From contig NC_009403.2 in the NCBI RefSeq assembly GCF_000002875.2, positions 289,001 to 353,000 of the forward strand: a stretch of 64,000 nt of DNA. Direction: 5' to 3'. This document shows, in pieces, positions 30,007 through 40,116 of the stretch (positions are counted from its first letter, which is position 1; the number at the start of each line of letters is the position of its first letter). The notes beneath the pieces are model-generated. The model saw nothing but the letters and a program-made list of their open reading frames with translations, was not told where the DNA came from and did no database searches. Source of the stretch: Leishmania infantum JPCM5 (lineage: Eukaryota > Euglenozoa > Kinetoplastea > Trypanosomatida > Trypanosomatidae). A program made the position numbers and the translations under genes.

Positions 30007-30975
30007 ATGGTAAACGTGTGCGTTGTTGGGGCTGCCGGCGGCATCGGGCAGTCGCTGTCGCTTCTGCTGGTGCGCCAGCTGCCGTACGGGAGCACGTTGT
30101 CGTTGTTCGACGTTGTGGGCGCTGCCGGCGTTGCAGCGGACCTGTCGCACGTGGACAACGCCGGTGTGCAGGTGAAGTTCGCGGCGGGCAAGATAGGCCA
30201 GAAGCGCGACCCTGCGCTAGCGGAGCTTGCGAAGGGCGTGGATGTGTTTGTGATGGTGGCTGGCGTGCCACGCAAGCCGGGCATGACGCGCGACGACCTT
30301 TTCAAAATCAACGCCGGAATCATCCTGGACCTTGTGCTGACGTGCGCATCGTCGAGCCCAAAGGCGGTGTTCTGCATTGTGACGAACCCTGTGAACAGCA
30401 CGGTCGTGATCGCGGCAGAGGCGCTGAAGAGCCTCGGCGTATACGACAGAAACCGGCTGCTTGGCGTGTCGCTGCTAGACGGGCTGCGCGCGACGTGCTT
30501 CATCAACGAGGCGCGCAAGCCTTTGGTCGTGACGCAGGTGCCAGTTGTTGGCGGGCACAGCGACGCAACGATTGTTCCGTTGTTCCACCAGCTGCTGGGG
30601 CCGTTGCCGGAGCAGGCGACGCTGGACAAGATCGTGAAGCGCGTGCAGGTTGCAGGCACAGAGGTGGTGAAGGCGAAGGCCGGGCGCGGGTCTGCGACGC
30701 TGTCGATGGCGGAGGCTGGCGCGCGGTTCACGCTGAAGGTTGTGGAGGGCCTGACCGGCACGGGTAAACCGCTGGTGTACGCATACGTGGACACAGACGG
30801 GCAGCACGAGACGCCGTTCCTCGCGATCCCCGTGGTGCTTGGCGTGAATGGAATCGAGAAGCGCCTGCCAATCGGTCCGCTGCACTCGACAGAGGAAACG
30901 CTGCTGAAGGCGGCACTGCCGGTGATCAAGAAGAATATCGTGAAGGGCAGCGAGTTCGCGCGCTCACACCTGTAG
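30007..30975 (+). CDS. gMDH: Malate dehydrogenase, probably glycosomal
   Basis: This enzyme interconverts malate and oxaloacetate with NAD(H); in trypanosomatids the glycosomal form helps regenerate NAD+ during glycolysis. The 322 residues cover the whole bacterial/mitochondrial-type MDH fold. Visible landmarks are GAAGGIG at 8-14 (NAD-binding), the acidic D35 after the second strand, substrate arginines in VPRKPGMTR (R89, R95), NPVNS at 127-131, LLDGLRA with D158/R161, and catalytic H184 in GGHSDATIVP. There is no N-terminal presequence. The C-terminus is ARSHL, and SHL fits the peroxisomal/glycosomal PTS1 pattern. The start is the only sensible ATG. The compartment is inferred from the tail. 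Confidence 0.95.
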   Translation: MVNVCVVGAAGGIGQSLSLLLVRQLPYGSTLSLFDVVGAAGVAADLSHVDNAGVQVKFAAGKIGQKRDPALAELAKGVDVFVMVAGVPRKPGMTRDDLFKINAGIILDLVLTCASSSPKAVFCIVTNPVNSTVVIAAEALKSLGVYDRNRLLGVSLLDGLRATCFINEARKPLVVTQVPVVGGHSDATIVPLFHQLLGPLPEQATLDKIVKRVQVAGTEVVKAKAGRGSATLSMAEAGARFTLKVVEGLTGTGKPLVYAYVDTDGQHETPFLAIPVVLGVNGIEKRLPIGPLHSTEETLLKAALPVIKKNIVKGSEFARSHL

Positions 30976-32800
30976 CACCTCAGCGTTTTCTTTTCTTTTG
31001 CTGTAAACGGACATGGGAAGCATCTCGATACTTCGCGTCGCGCTGGCGGACGTCGCACGACGTCGTTCGTCATCCCCCTCCCCCTCTTCGGCCCTATACG
31101 CATGAAGGAGTTGAATTACGCAACAGCATGTTGATATCAAGTGTGCGACTGGCGAAGGGAAGGGGAGGGGCGTGCGCAAGTAGCCATCGAGGACATCAGC
31201 ATTGCGGACGGCTCCTCCCCTCCCCCGAGCTCCTACAGCCTTTTTTTTTGTGGGTGTGGGGGGTCTTGTTTTCGCCTACGCGGTGCCGTTGTCGTGGTGC
31301 ACCGATCAAAAAAATAGTTTTTGTGTATTGAACTATTTAAGGAGGAAGTGGAAGGAGGGGCTGGACGTGACGGGGTGCATGGATACACCCACACACGCAC
31401 ATTTATATATATATATATATATCGATGCATACGCAGACGCTCTGCCGCGATTGCTCAGCTTGCTTTCTGCTCCTTCCTCTGTTTTTTTTTCCCGGCTTTT
31501 ATAAGCGAGTCGCTCTCTGCCGCGTCTTTGGTGCTTGTATCTTCCTGCCGCACTGCCCCTCCCTCCCTCCCTCCCTCCCATCACTTATCTCCCTCTCTCC
31601 CGCAGGGGTGTAAGTTCTGAGCTCATCTCCGTTATTGTTGTGTGCTCGTGATTGGAAAGAAAGAGGACCTGTGCACCGGGGAGGAAGGATGAGGTGTGTC
31701 GTAAAGGAAGTGTGAGTAGGTCAATCAGCGGGAAAGCAGCACACATGCGCGCACGCACATACACGCGCGAAGGCATCCATGTGTTTCGACCGCTAACGAA
31801 TGCGATGCAAGAGCATAAAAACCTTGATGTAAGACTTGCCCCCCCCCCCTCCTCCTATAACCACATCCATATGCTTGCATGTGTGCATGACCTGTTGGGC
31901 ATGCTCAAAGAGAATGTGTAGAGGGAGCGCGCTGAAACGCGAGGGTTCAAATATGGAGACCTGACGCTACGCGCATGCGCAGATGCGACCCTCGGAGTGA
32001 ACACCAGCACGCAAGCAGCTCCGTGTGCGGCTGCGACTCCTCCGCCTTCTCCAGCGGCGCATACCTATGCGTGCGCTCGTGTGAACGTGTATGTGGGCAT
32101 GCATGAAGACAAGCGAAACGTCGCTTCTAAGCGCAGTCCTTCGAGCAACGTGCGCGGCCACAACCACCGACACACTCACAGAGCATACAAAGACGCAAAA
32201 AAAAACGAAAACACCAAGCAGTGATGCGCGCGTCCTTACCGCTGGCGCTGTCGTTTACAGCGACCTGAATGAAAGTATGGGGTGTGACCTATTCGGTGAC
32301 TGGTGAAATCAAGAGATGAGTGGAGGGAGGCGGTGCAAGGGGGGAGGTGTGTGTGGCGAGGAGAGGTTGACGCATACGCAATATAAACGCCACGTGGTCG
32401 CACCCGCCCCCCCATCTGTCGGGCTCTGTGTATGTCAGGCCGTCGCATGGCGAAACGGCCGTCCGAAACGGAGCCCGTGAACGCCGGAGGTGCGTATGTC
32501 GCGCTCTCGCTGCTCTTGTGGCTGATCGTTGCACGGGTATCTACAACATCCATGGCTGCCTCTTCTCCGATTTTCTTTGGTGTGCTCTCTCTCTCTCTGC
32601 GTGTGTGTGTGTGTGTGTGTGCGGGTGTGCCTTCCCCGTTCGCTCAACGCGGTGCTCTACGAACGCTGATACATACATGCATGAGGAGGGGGTGGGAGTG
32701 CGCGCATCATCTGCAAAGTGAGCACCGCGGTAGATACGTCATAAACGAATCGAAGAGGCTGACGCGAGGGGGACGACACGTCGCTGCCGCAGTGGTGGTC
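30976..32800. other. Spacer MDH-coiled-coil gene
   Basis: This contains a TA run (31404-31422), a CTCC repeat near 31556-31580 and GT-rich DNA at 32599-32622. The frame of the next gene is open upstream to an ATG at 32432, but that stretch crosses the CT/GT simple repeats and looks like leader. No other gene seen. Confidence 0.5.
31404..31422 (+). repeat. (TA)n microsatellite
   Basis: A short TA run, unusual in this G+C-rich window. Confidence 0.9.
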
Positions 32801-33715
32801 ATGGAGGATGCCATCGACTTCATCCAGAGCCGTCCGCTGATCGGGTATCAGATGGACGGCTCCCATCTGAACAACGTCCTGGTCAGTCTGGCGCGTCAGC
32901 AGCAGCAGCTCATGGACACGCAGAATCGGCTCAACGACCGTCTCGCCGACATCGCCGACGACGTGCGAGAGATTCGAGAGCACCAGAAGCAGCTAGAATC
33001 CGTTATTGGCGAGCTCGGCGGTCCTGAGCAGCTGCACCAGGTCCGGTCGCGCATCGCCGACGTGGAGAGGGCCGTGGATGGGCTGGTGAGCAACGTGCAG
33101 GATGCAAAAGTCGTCGCGAATGCGGCTGGGCGAGATGCCGATCAAGCCGGGCGGCTCGCCGATGACGCGAACCGTGCGGCTTTGAGCCTTCGCGACGCGG
33201 TGGGCGCGCTGGGCGGAGACATGGACCGGGTAGCCCACCAGCTGGAGGCGCATCGCACAAGCATCAGCAAAGCTCTCGGCGATCTCGACAAGGATCGCCA
33301 CGACTTGGAGCATCAGATGCACGAGGCTATGCAAGAGGTGCTGCAGCGCGCAGAGCGCATGGAGCGCGAGAGCGGGGTAGAGCGCCTACGTCAAATGCTG
33401 GACGAACTCAGTGATCGCACGGATGAGAATTTCCGCAGCGTCGAGGAGAGCGCGCGAGCGGTAGACGCGGAGCTGTCGCGGCAGGGCGCCAATCAAGCTG
33501 CCCTGCGCACAGAGATCTCTGCGCTAGATGAACGGGCCCGCACCGCGCTGGCGGCGCTATCGAGTGACATAGACAACAAGCACCACATGCTGCTAGACGC
33601 CTTCCGTCAGTACGAGGCTGGTTGGACGGACTTGGAGGAGCACATGGTGCGTGCAGGGCAGATGTTGGCGAGCCGAAAGCAACGCTCTCCTGGCTCTACG
33701 AGTATTCGACGCTGA
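32801..33715 (+). CDS. Coiled-coil protein of unknown function
   Basis: I do not recognise this gene. From the chosen ATG (32801) it encodes 304 residues. A short N-terminal segment (MEDAIDFIQSRPLIGYQMDG) is followed by almost unbroken heptad-like coiled coil, with many Leu, Asp, Arg and Gln residues and no Cys or membrane segment. Internal sub-patterns such as RxADxxxxVxxLxxxV recur, as in long alpha-helical rods. Codon use matches its neighbours, and the frame is clean to the stop. An in-frame ATG at 32432 would add 123 residues, but that part runs through CT/GT simple repeats and looks like 5' UTR. A structural or cytoskeletal role is possible but not shown. Confidence 0.75.
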   Translation: MEDAIDFIQSRPLIGYQMDGSHLNNVLVSLARQQQQLMDTQNRLNDRLADIADDVREIREHQKQLESVIGELGGPEQLHQVRSRIADVERAVDGLVSNVQDAKVVANAAGRDADQAGRLADDANRAALSLRDAVGALGGDMDRVAHQLEAHRTSISKALGDLDKDRHDLEHQMHEAMQEVLQRAERMERESGVERLRQMLDELSDRTDENFRSVEESARAVDAELSRQGANQAALRTEISALDERARTALAALSSDIDNKHHMLLDAFRQYEAGWTDLEEHMVRAGQMLASRKQRSPGSTSIRR

Positions 33716-35683
33716 GGCATGTGGAACGCGCGGCTCAAAGCAGAAGACTCTGCGAGGCGGGAAGGACATGCTGCGGTGCATCTTCAAAGAAGGGAACGTG
33801 GTCAGCACTGAGTTGTTGGGGAGCTTTTCTGACGCGAGGGCCGTTAGCCTTTTTTCGCTGTCGTTGCAGGCGGGGCTCAGAGGCTTTCGGATCTTGCTGT
33901 TGTCGAAGAAGACGTTGGTTGGGTTGCCGCCATCAGAAGCACGGAAGCCTTGCGCACCTCTTCTTCACGTTGCCATTCAATATTGGTGTGCCTGCATGTT
34001 CGTTTGTGGCTTGACGGGTGTGCGCGCCTCCATTCCCCGTCCCCTTCGCTTCCTCGCTGCACAATGTCCCTGTGCTCGGCACTGCTAAAAGGCTTACCTT
34101 TTCATGAGTTTTATTGTTTTGTGTTCCGGGCATCTGTGTTGCGTCGGTGCGCGTGTGTGTACAGGCTTCCTTGTGTACTTTTATTACTATTCTTTTCCGT
34201 CGGTGTGTGCGCGTGCGATGCGTGTGGCATCGCACACTCACGCATGTGTTTATCCACGCACACAGGCGCGCACACGCCCTTTTTCCATAGATCAACCTCT
34301 CATCTCGGCCTCACCGCATGTGCCGTTGGCTGTTGATTGTGTATGTGTGTGTGTGTGTGCGTGTGTGTGTGTGTGTGTGTGTGCCGGCGAATGAGGTGAT
34401 TGCCACGCCCCATGCGTGCGCGCATCTTCGGATAAATGGATGGTGGCAAAGCAACGGTACACAACGAAACTGTGCACACACGGAGAGTCGGCCGGCAAGA
34501 GAAGCGGTAGCGATGTGGAGGTTGCACGAAAAGACGCTGCCAGGCGTCCTCTGGCTTCGTTCCGGTGGCCTCCCTTTTTTTTCTTTCTGTTTCCTTCGCC
34601 CTGCCTCCCTCGCACACACACTTCGTAAGGCCAATGCACGGCCTAGCTCAACTATGACGGGGTCCTCGGTGAACCGGCGGCGGTGCTGCGCGTCTTGTGT
34701 GTCGCTCACCACATCTCTGACGGAGCATATCCAAGAGACTTGTGTTGCAAGTCGCGGCGTGTCGGGCGGCGGCACCGGCGCGGCAGCTCCTTTTCTTGCC
34801 CCCCCCCCTCGCTCGGGGACGTCTTGCGCGCCACGCCCAAAGAAAAGAAGAGGTGTCGTCTCGGTGAGGACTGCGCTTCCCATGCTGGTGGTCTCGAGGC
34901 ATTGACGTCACTTTCTCGGCTCCCCCTCTCTTCTCTCTCGGCCTTCTGCGTATCGTCTGTGCTTTCTCCACCGTGTGGCCATACCAACGCACATCCGCGC
35001 GTACCGACTTGTGTCTTTTCGTCCCTGCCACGCATTTCTGCACGCCGTTCCGAGCGTTTCGCAGCCCCTGCTTCCTCCATCGCTCCGTATCAACCACTCC
35101 TTCACCGATCAGCCATCGCGCAGGGCTTTCCTTTACCCTTGTGTTGAAAGGGAAGCGAGGCAAGTTCAGAGAGACAGGGAGAGAGTCAAACCAACATTCG
35201 CCTGCCTTATCGCGCCTTTACTGCTTACTTCGTTGCCGCTGCCGTTTTTGCTTGTTCTTGATGTGTAGCGTTGCTCATCTTCACATACATGAGCGGCTGT
35301 GTGTTTCCTGCACCCCTCCCCTCCGTCTTTCCACCCCTTGTACCGCTCTCCTCTTGTTGGAATCAACTTCGTTGTGCCTCCATCTCTATCCACTTTGGCC
35401 CGCCTGGTGAGCTGCTCTCCTGGAGCCTGTTCTGCCACGCTTCTGGCGACGGAATCGGTTTTTTTTATGTTGTTTCTCGCTCTCTCGCTTCACCTTCACC
35501 CCTCATCTTAAGTGCCATGGGCTTGGCGCCTGTGAGCAGCGGGAGAGGTGTCTGCACGATCTACGTTATGGGTGTCTGCGGCATCGCGCTATTCGCCGCG
35601 GTCGCTTCCGGGCTCGTTGCATCGGCAACGATCACTTGCGTTCGTCCACGAACACTCCCCCACTCCACTGCTCTGCTCAGCCG
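33716..35683. other. Spacer coiled-coil gene-NDUFAF5
   Basis: This holds UTR and intergenic DNA with an interrupted GT microsatellite at 34344-34383 and several pyrimidine tracts. Open frames are short or low in complexity; no gene seen. Confidence 0.5.
34344..34383 (+). repeat. (TG)n microsatellite, one interruption
   Basis: A TG run of 40 bases with one C interruption, in a spacer. Confidence 0.9.
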
Positions 35684-36841
35684 ATGCCCTCTCCCCTCGT
35701 GCTGACCCGCGCCGCTCCGGCGCGCGGCCTCAACGTCAAAATGTTTGACCGTAAGGTGAAGGGGCTGCAACGGAGCTTCGTCTCATCTCCCGCCTGTGAT
35801 ATTCACAAGCTGTGCGCACAGCAGATGCTGGATCGGCGCGCCTTTGTGAAGCGCGACACGCCAGTGGTGCTAGAAGTGGGGGCGCACACGGGATGGTATC
35901 TGCGGCACATGATTGAGCGTAAGGAGCTTCACGGCCTCAAGCAGTACATACAGACGGACATCTCCGAGGATAGGCTGAACCGCAACTACGAAGAAATCAA
36001 GGACATCATCCCACCAGAAGTCGAGTTTGTTCAAATCTGCTGCGACGAGGAGCAGCCCTCGCCGTTCGGTATCCCGGACAAGTCGGTGGACATGGTCGTG
36101 TCGTGTCTCTCCATGCACTGGGTGAATGATCTGGAGACGTCAATGGTCAACGTGCGCAAGGTGCTCAAGCGCGACGGCTTCTTCTTGAACGCCATGTTCG
36201 GCGGCAACACCCTCTACGAGCTGCGAGGGTGCTTCTCCATGGCGCAGACGGAGACCCTCGGTGGCGTTTCGCCGCACGTCTCTCCAATGATCGACGGCGC
36301 CGGTCTGTCGACGCTCGTGCTGCAGGCAGGCTTTAACATCCCTACGATCGACCTGGATCGGCACCTGCTGTTGTACGAGACCCCGTTCCACTTGATGGAG
36401 CACCTGGCGGTGATGGGGGAGAGCGCGTGTCATTACATGCGTCAGCCCATGAAGCGCGACGTCCTGCTCTGCGCCTGTGCCATTTACGACACCATGTACA
36501 AGCAGAACGGCCTCATCCCCGCCACCTTCGAGGTGTTTCACACAATTGCCTGGAGTCCCAGCCCGACACAAGCGAAGCCGCTAGCGCGCGGCAGTGGGCA
36601 AATCCCGCTGTCCTCGTGGAACTCGAAGAGTCGGAAGCAGCTGCAGTCCGTGCTGGACGAGTACGCGCTGAACCCCAACGATGAGGTGCTGCAGAACAAA
36701 GCCGAGGACATCTTCAAGAAACTGCGCGAGGAGAGTGCCGAGCTCATGGCGAAGAAAGGGCTCGACTCGCGCGGGTTCGAGCGCGACCGCGACGAGGAGG
36801 CGCGCCGGCTCGATGAGAAGCCGGTGCCGCCCTTTCAATAG
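35684..36841 (+). CDS. NDUFAF5: Complex I assembly factor NDUFAF5-like methyltransferase
   Basis: In other eukaryotes NDUFAF5 is a mitochondrial class I SAM-dependent enzyme that hydroxylates an arginine in NDUFS7 during assembly of respiratory complex I. This protein has 385 residues. Its N-terminus is basic and acid-poor (LTRAAPARGLNV), suitable for mitochondrial import. Motif I is LEVGAHTG at 63-70. The hallmark motif of the family, VSCLSMHWVNDL, is at 139-150 and is followed by VLKRDGFFLNAMFGGNTL. The C-terminal 60 residues are charged and helical. The ATG at 35684 is the first in frame; the frame is open back to a TTG at 35636. The family is confident; the exact reaction here is inferred from homologues. 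Confidence 0.88.
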   Translation: MPSPLVLTRAAPARGLNVKMFDRKVKGLQRSFVSSPACDIHKLCAQQMLDRRAFVKRDTPVVLEVGAHTGWYLRHMIERKELHGLKQYIQTDISEDRLNRNYEEIKDIIPPEVEFVQICCDEEQPSPFGIPDKSVDMVVSCLSMHWVNDLETSMVNVRKVLKRDGFFLNAMFGGNTLYELRGCFSMAQTETLGGVSPHVSPMIDGAGLSTLVLQAGFNIPTIDLDRHLLLYETPFHLMEHLAVMGESACHYMRQPMKRDVLLCACAIYDTMYKQNGLIPATFEVFHTIAWSPSPTQAKPLARGSGQIPLSSWNSKSRKQLQSVLDEYALNPNDEVLQNKAEDIFKKLREESAELMAKKGLDSRGFERDRDEEARRLDEKPVPPFQ

Positions 36842-36886
36842 TGGCGATCGAGTGTAACGGCGAGCACTTCGTTACCCAAGCGCTCG

Positions 36887-37117
36887 ATGCTGTGGCAAGA
36901 ATGGGACGTGCTCGCCTCTTTCGCCTCCCTCCTCCCCGCACCCCTCTCGCTTGCTTTAGCCGGCTGGCGGGCTGTGGAGGAGCGCCAGCAAGAGAAACGA
37001 CGCGAAGAGGAGATGTATGAAAGCAACGGTCGGCACGCAAGGATGCAAAACACGTCCGCCACAGACGAAGATGCAAGCGAAATGGAGATGATCGAGCGCG
37101 AAAAGGAAGTGCGATGA
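36887..37117 (+). CDS. Doubtful 76-residue ORF just after NDUFAF5
   Basis: An ATG 45 nt after the NDUFAF5 stop opens a 76-codon frame. The product has a hydrophobic stretch (about residues 8-27, VLASFASLLPAPLSLALAGW) followed by a strongly charged, probably helical tail rich in Glu, Arg, Met and Gln. That composition is unlike the serine/phenylalanine junk frames of the spacers. No pyrimidine tract separates it from NDUFAF5, so it would have to be read from the same mRNA. I recognise no family; it may be chance. Confidence 0.25.
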   Translation: MLWQEWDVLASFASLLPAPLSLALAGWRAVEERQQEKRREEEMYESNGRHARMQNTSATDEDASEMEMIEREKEVR

Positions 37118-37690
37118 AGACGCAGAGGGGCATCATCGTCGGACATCGGGCAAAGAGGTTTTTCAGGGGTGTAGCCGTTTCTTGTCGGCACCTCCTGGTG
37201 CGGGGACTCAGGTGGGCTCGGATCGATGGCGCGTGCTTGCCGTACCTCACCTTTCTACGCACCAGCCACGGCGACGTGAGATGCGCCTCTCTGTCCGCGC
37301 TTTCCACCTCGAGTGCCGAGCTGCTTTGCCTCTTCTCTCCTGCCCCTCCCTCATCTCTCATCTCTTGTTGTGTTTGTGTGTGTGTGTGTGTGCCCTCGAC
37401 CACTGCCCCAAAATGGCCACAACTCGTTGGCCAGCGCGCTTTCTCGAGCGCTTTCACGTTTGAGTCCCCTCCTCTACATCTCGGGCGTACAGGCACTGGC
37501 GCTCAGCAGCAGCAGGCCGCTGCCGCTGCCTCGTCTGGGGGGTTAGGAGGACAAAGCAGGGGTAGCGGCGTCTGCACACCACACGGAAGCACGAAAACGA
37601 CGAGGACGTGCGATTCCCCTGAAGCCCACAGCCGAGAGGCGTGTCAAACAGCCGAGCGTCAAGGTGTGCCCCCGCTTTCCTACGAGGGTG

Positions 37691-38116
37691 ATGATGGCCT
37701 CAACGCTTCGACGGTGGTGTTTCCCCAGCGCGCAGGCGCGGCGGTTAGCAAAAAGAATGCGACAGCAAAGCGGCCGCCAGCCCTGCATGCGGTGTATTGC
37801 AACGGCGGCGGACGACGGTAGCGATGACGCGAATGTTGACGCCTCGCCTGCAGCAGCTTCGGTGGCGGCGGCAGGTCTCAAGTGACGGGAGGGTGGAGGC
37901 GGGGGTACTAGTGAGGTGCCTCGCGTCCAGCAGGCCCGCAAGCCGCGCGCCGCTACTGCTGCGCAGCGCAAGCATCGAAGCTCAGTGCGGAATGCTAAGT
38001 GCCAGGGCAGCGGGGTCTCGACTCCCGTCGTGGTCGCAAGTGGGCGACTGTTCCTGTCGATGCTTGTCTCTGCCTACATGACGCTGGTGGGCATGATGGG
38101 CAACCCCAGCCACTAG
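37691..38116 (+). pseudogene. Open frame broken by one UGA (possible small gene relic)
   Basis: From ATG 37691 there are 64 codons, then UGA (37883-37885), then 76 more codons in the same frame to UAG at 38114-38116. The first part begins like a mitochondrial presequence (basic, Ser/Thr/Ala, no acids for 40 residues). The second part is Gly-rich, then very basic, and ends in one hydrophobic segment (about 20 residues, VVVASGRLFLSMLVSAYMTL). The whole would be about 141 residues. It could be a decayed gene, a real gene with a sequencing error, or coincidence. UGA as selenocysteine is possible in principle in Leishmania, but no SECIS was identified. Confidence 0.28.
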
Positions 38117-38772
38117 GCCACACGTGCGTTGTGGCAAGTTTTTTTTCTGTCTTCTCTTCCTCTTCTCGATGGTTGCACCTGTGGCGGGAATGCTCGGCGC
38201 AGGTGTCTACGTGTAAGGCCTTATTACTCTTCTCGTGAAGTGGCGCACTTTCCGCTCCCCGCCTTGCCCCCCCCCCCCACACACACGCCGCACCCTCTAA
38301 TCCTTGTCTCCAAGGGGGAGGCGTTTTTGTTTTTGCTGCTTGGTGGGGTATGCGGCGCCTGGCCGATGCCTCCGCGCATCCAGCGAAATGGCATCAGCTG
38401 ACGTGGACGCAAAGCACTCCTTGTGGGGGTCGCGGCGAACGCAGAAAAGTGAAAGGCGCCTCCTCCTCTGCGCCCCCCCAGCCTCACACACACACACATG
38501 TACGGATGTCGTCCTTGTGTTGCTTCTGCGTTTCACACCCTCTTCCCTTTTCTTCTTCACGTGCTGCTCCTCCATTGCCTCCGCCGACAACAACCAAAAT
38601 AAAAAAAGAACGAAGCCCCCGCCAAAGGTATTATTGTTTGCGCTCGCTCGCGTGCGGGAGTCGTCGGTACACGCACCGGCAGGCGCACAGAAACGCATCG
38701 CGGCGCATTGACACTCAGCAGCAGTCGTCCACCGCGTTCACCCCACGTAGCCGCTTCCGCAGATCCTCTGCG

Positions 38773-40116
38773 ATGGACTACTGGGAGTGGAAGACGGATG
38801 GGGCAGGACTGGAGGTGGACGAGGTGTGCATCACCGTCCAGCACGGTGTGACCCTCTACGACAAAAATGAGAAGACGCAGCGACAGAATGGCAAGCTGTC
38901 GCTGACGACGCACCACCTTAGGTACAACGACGAGGCTGATATCTCGACGGTGTTGCAGCTGCCGCTGGAGCTGGTCCGGCGCTCTGGACAGGCACCGAGC
39001 ATCTCCAGTGGCTTCAGCCCCTTTTCGAGCGCGAAGATCATTGTACCACTGCCGCAGAACGCGTACGTGAAGTTGTCTTTCCGCAGCGGTGGTGTCGACA
39101 ACTTTTATGCCGCCCTTGTAGGTGCCCTTGAAAAAAAGGCGTGGCTGCAGACGAAGACAAAAGCGGCGGCGAGCGGAGGAGGTAGCAGCAGCGGTGCAAG
39201 TCCTGCGTCGGCGACGCCGGTACCTAGCCCGAGTCCGTCACCGCCCGTCCCACGCGGGTTTGGTATCGCTGGCGTCCAGCAAGCCTCCGCACAGTCTGCC
39301 GCCATGAGCGAGACCTTGAAAGACATCGACGATGTCATGAACAAAGCCTCGAAGCTCGTGAACGACATCCGGCGCCTGCGCGAGCGCAGCGAGGCGGCTG
39401 CAGCGGCGGGATCGGACGCCGGAAGTGAGACCGCTGTGGAGAGAACAACAATCGAGAGCATCGAGTCCACGCTCGGGCTGGGAGCCATCGTGACGCGCAA
39501 CCACAGCAATGGCAGCGACTCTCGCTTCCACAGAGACTTGGCGGTGGAGATGCACACCTGGATGACGCACGAAAGCAACTCGAAGCTCTTCAACGATATG
39601 CCGGTGGTTCCTCTCATTGAGCTATTCGCCCTGTACAACAAGGCGCGCGGCGGGGACTTGGTGTCGCCGCTAGATGTGCTGCATGCGTGCACGTACATGG
39701 CGGCAAAGATGTCAGGCAGCTGCTACGACCTCGTCACGCTGCCGTCTGGGCGCAAGGCGCTGGTGAATCGCGACGACTCGCTGCTGCTGGCAAAACTCAC
39801 CACGGTGCTGGGGCCTCAGCTGGTGAACGCCAAAGGCTCGTCTGTGCAGGACGCGTGGAAGAAGACGTCGTCGCATCGGCAGCAGCAGCGCAGCGGCGAT
39901 GCATCTTCCCTGGTGCGTGTCCCCACCACCAGCGACTTCCCAAAGGCCTCGAGAGATCTGAAATCCGTGAGTGATGTTTCGCTGGCAGAGAAGATGCAAG
40001 TCGCGACCGAGGTGGCGGCCGACATCTTGACCCTTCTCATGCAGAAGGGCTATCTCTGCTGCGTGGACACTGGCTTTGACTGCTACGTCTACACGTGGAA
40101 CATTTTCGTCTTTTGA
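38773..40116 (+). CDS. VPS36: ESCRT-II subunit VPS36
   Basis: VPS36 joins VPS22 and VPS25 in ESCRT-II, which sorts ubiquitinated cargo into multivesicular endosomes. The 447-residue protein starts with a GLUE domain (about 1-125): it opens MDYWEWKTDG, continues with ITVQHGVTLYDKNEKT and LSLTTHHLRYND, and ends with YVKLSFRSGGVDNFYAAL. A Ser/Pro/Ala-rich linker (about 130-175) follows, then a helical stretch and C-terminal winged-helix region with LGLGAIVTR near residue 237. No zinc finger of the yeast NZF type is visible in the GLUE domain. The frame is open upstream to an ATG at 38350, but homology begins exactly at 38773. Confidence 0.88.
   Translation: MDYWEWKTDGAGLEVDEVCITVQHGVTLYDKNEKTQRQNGKLSLTTHHLRYNDEADISTVLQLPLELVRRSGQAPSISSGFSPFSSAKIIVPLPQNAYVKLSFRSGGVDNFYAALVGALEKKAWLQTKTKAAASGGGSSSGASPASATPVPSPSPSPPVPRGFGIAGVQQASAQSAAMSETLKDIDDVMNKASKLVNDIRRLRERSEAAAAAGSDAGSETAVERTTIESIESTLGLGAIVTRNHSNGSDSRFHRDLAVEMHTWMTHESNSKLFNDMPVVPLIELFALYNKARGGDLVSPLDVLHACTYMAAKMSGSCYDLVTLPSGRKALVNRDDSLLLAKLTTVLGPQLVNAKGSSVQDAWKKTSSHRQQQRSGDASSLVRVPTTSDFPKASRDLKSVSDVSLAEKMQVATEVAADILTLLMQKGYLCCVDTGFDCYVYTWNIFVF

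Larger units (their letters stand above)
36842..38772. other. Spacer NDUFAF5-VPS36
   Basis: Apart from two doubtful small ORFs listed separately (36887-37117 and 37691-38116), this spacer contains a GT run near 37375-37391, a C/CA run near 38268-38285 and pyrimidine-rich leader before VPS36. Confidence 0.5.

Noticed and set aside
32432..32800. N-terminal extension of the coiled-coil gene from ATG 32432
   Set aside because: It passes through CT and GT simple repeats typical of leader or acceptor sequence; the protein-like part begins at 32801.
37114..37821. 235-codon + frame between NDUFAF5 and VPS36
   Set aside because: It includes a GT-run translation and has no consistent protein character; it overlaps the more plausible UGA-broken frame in another register.
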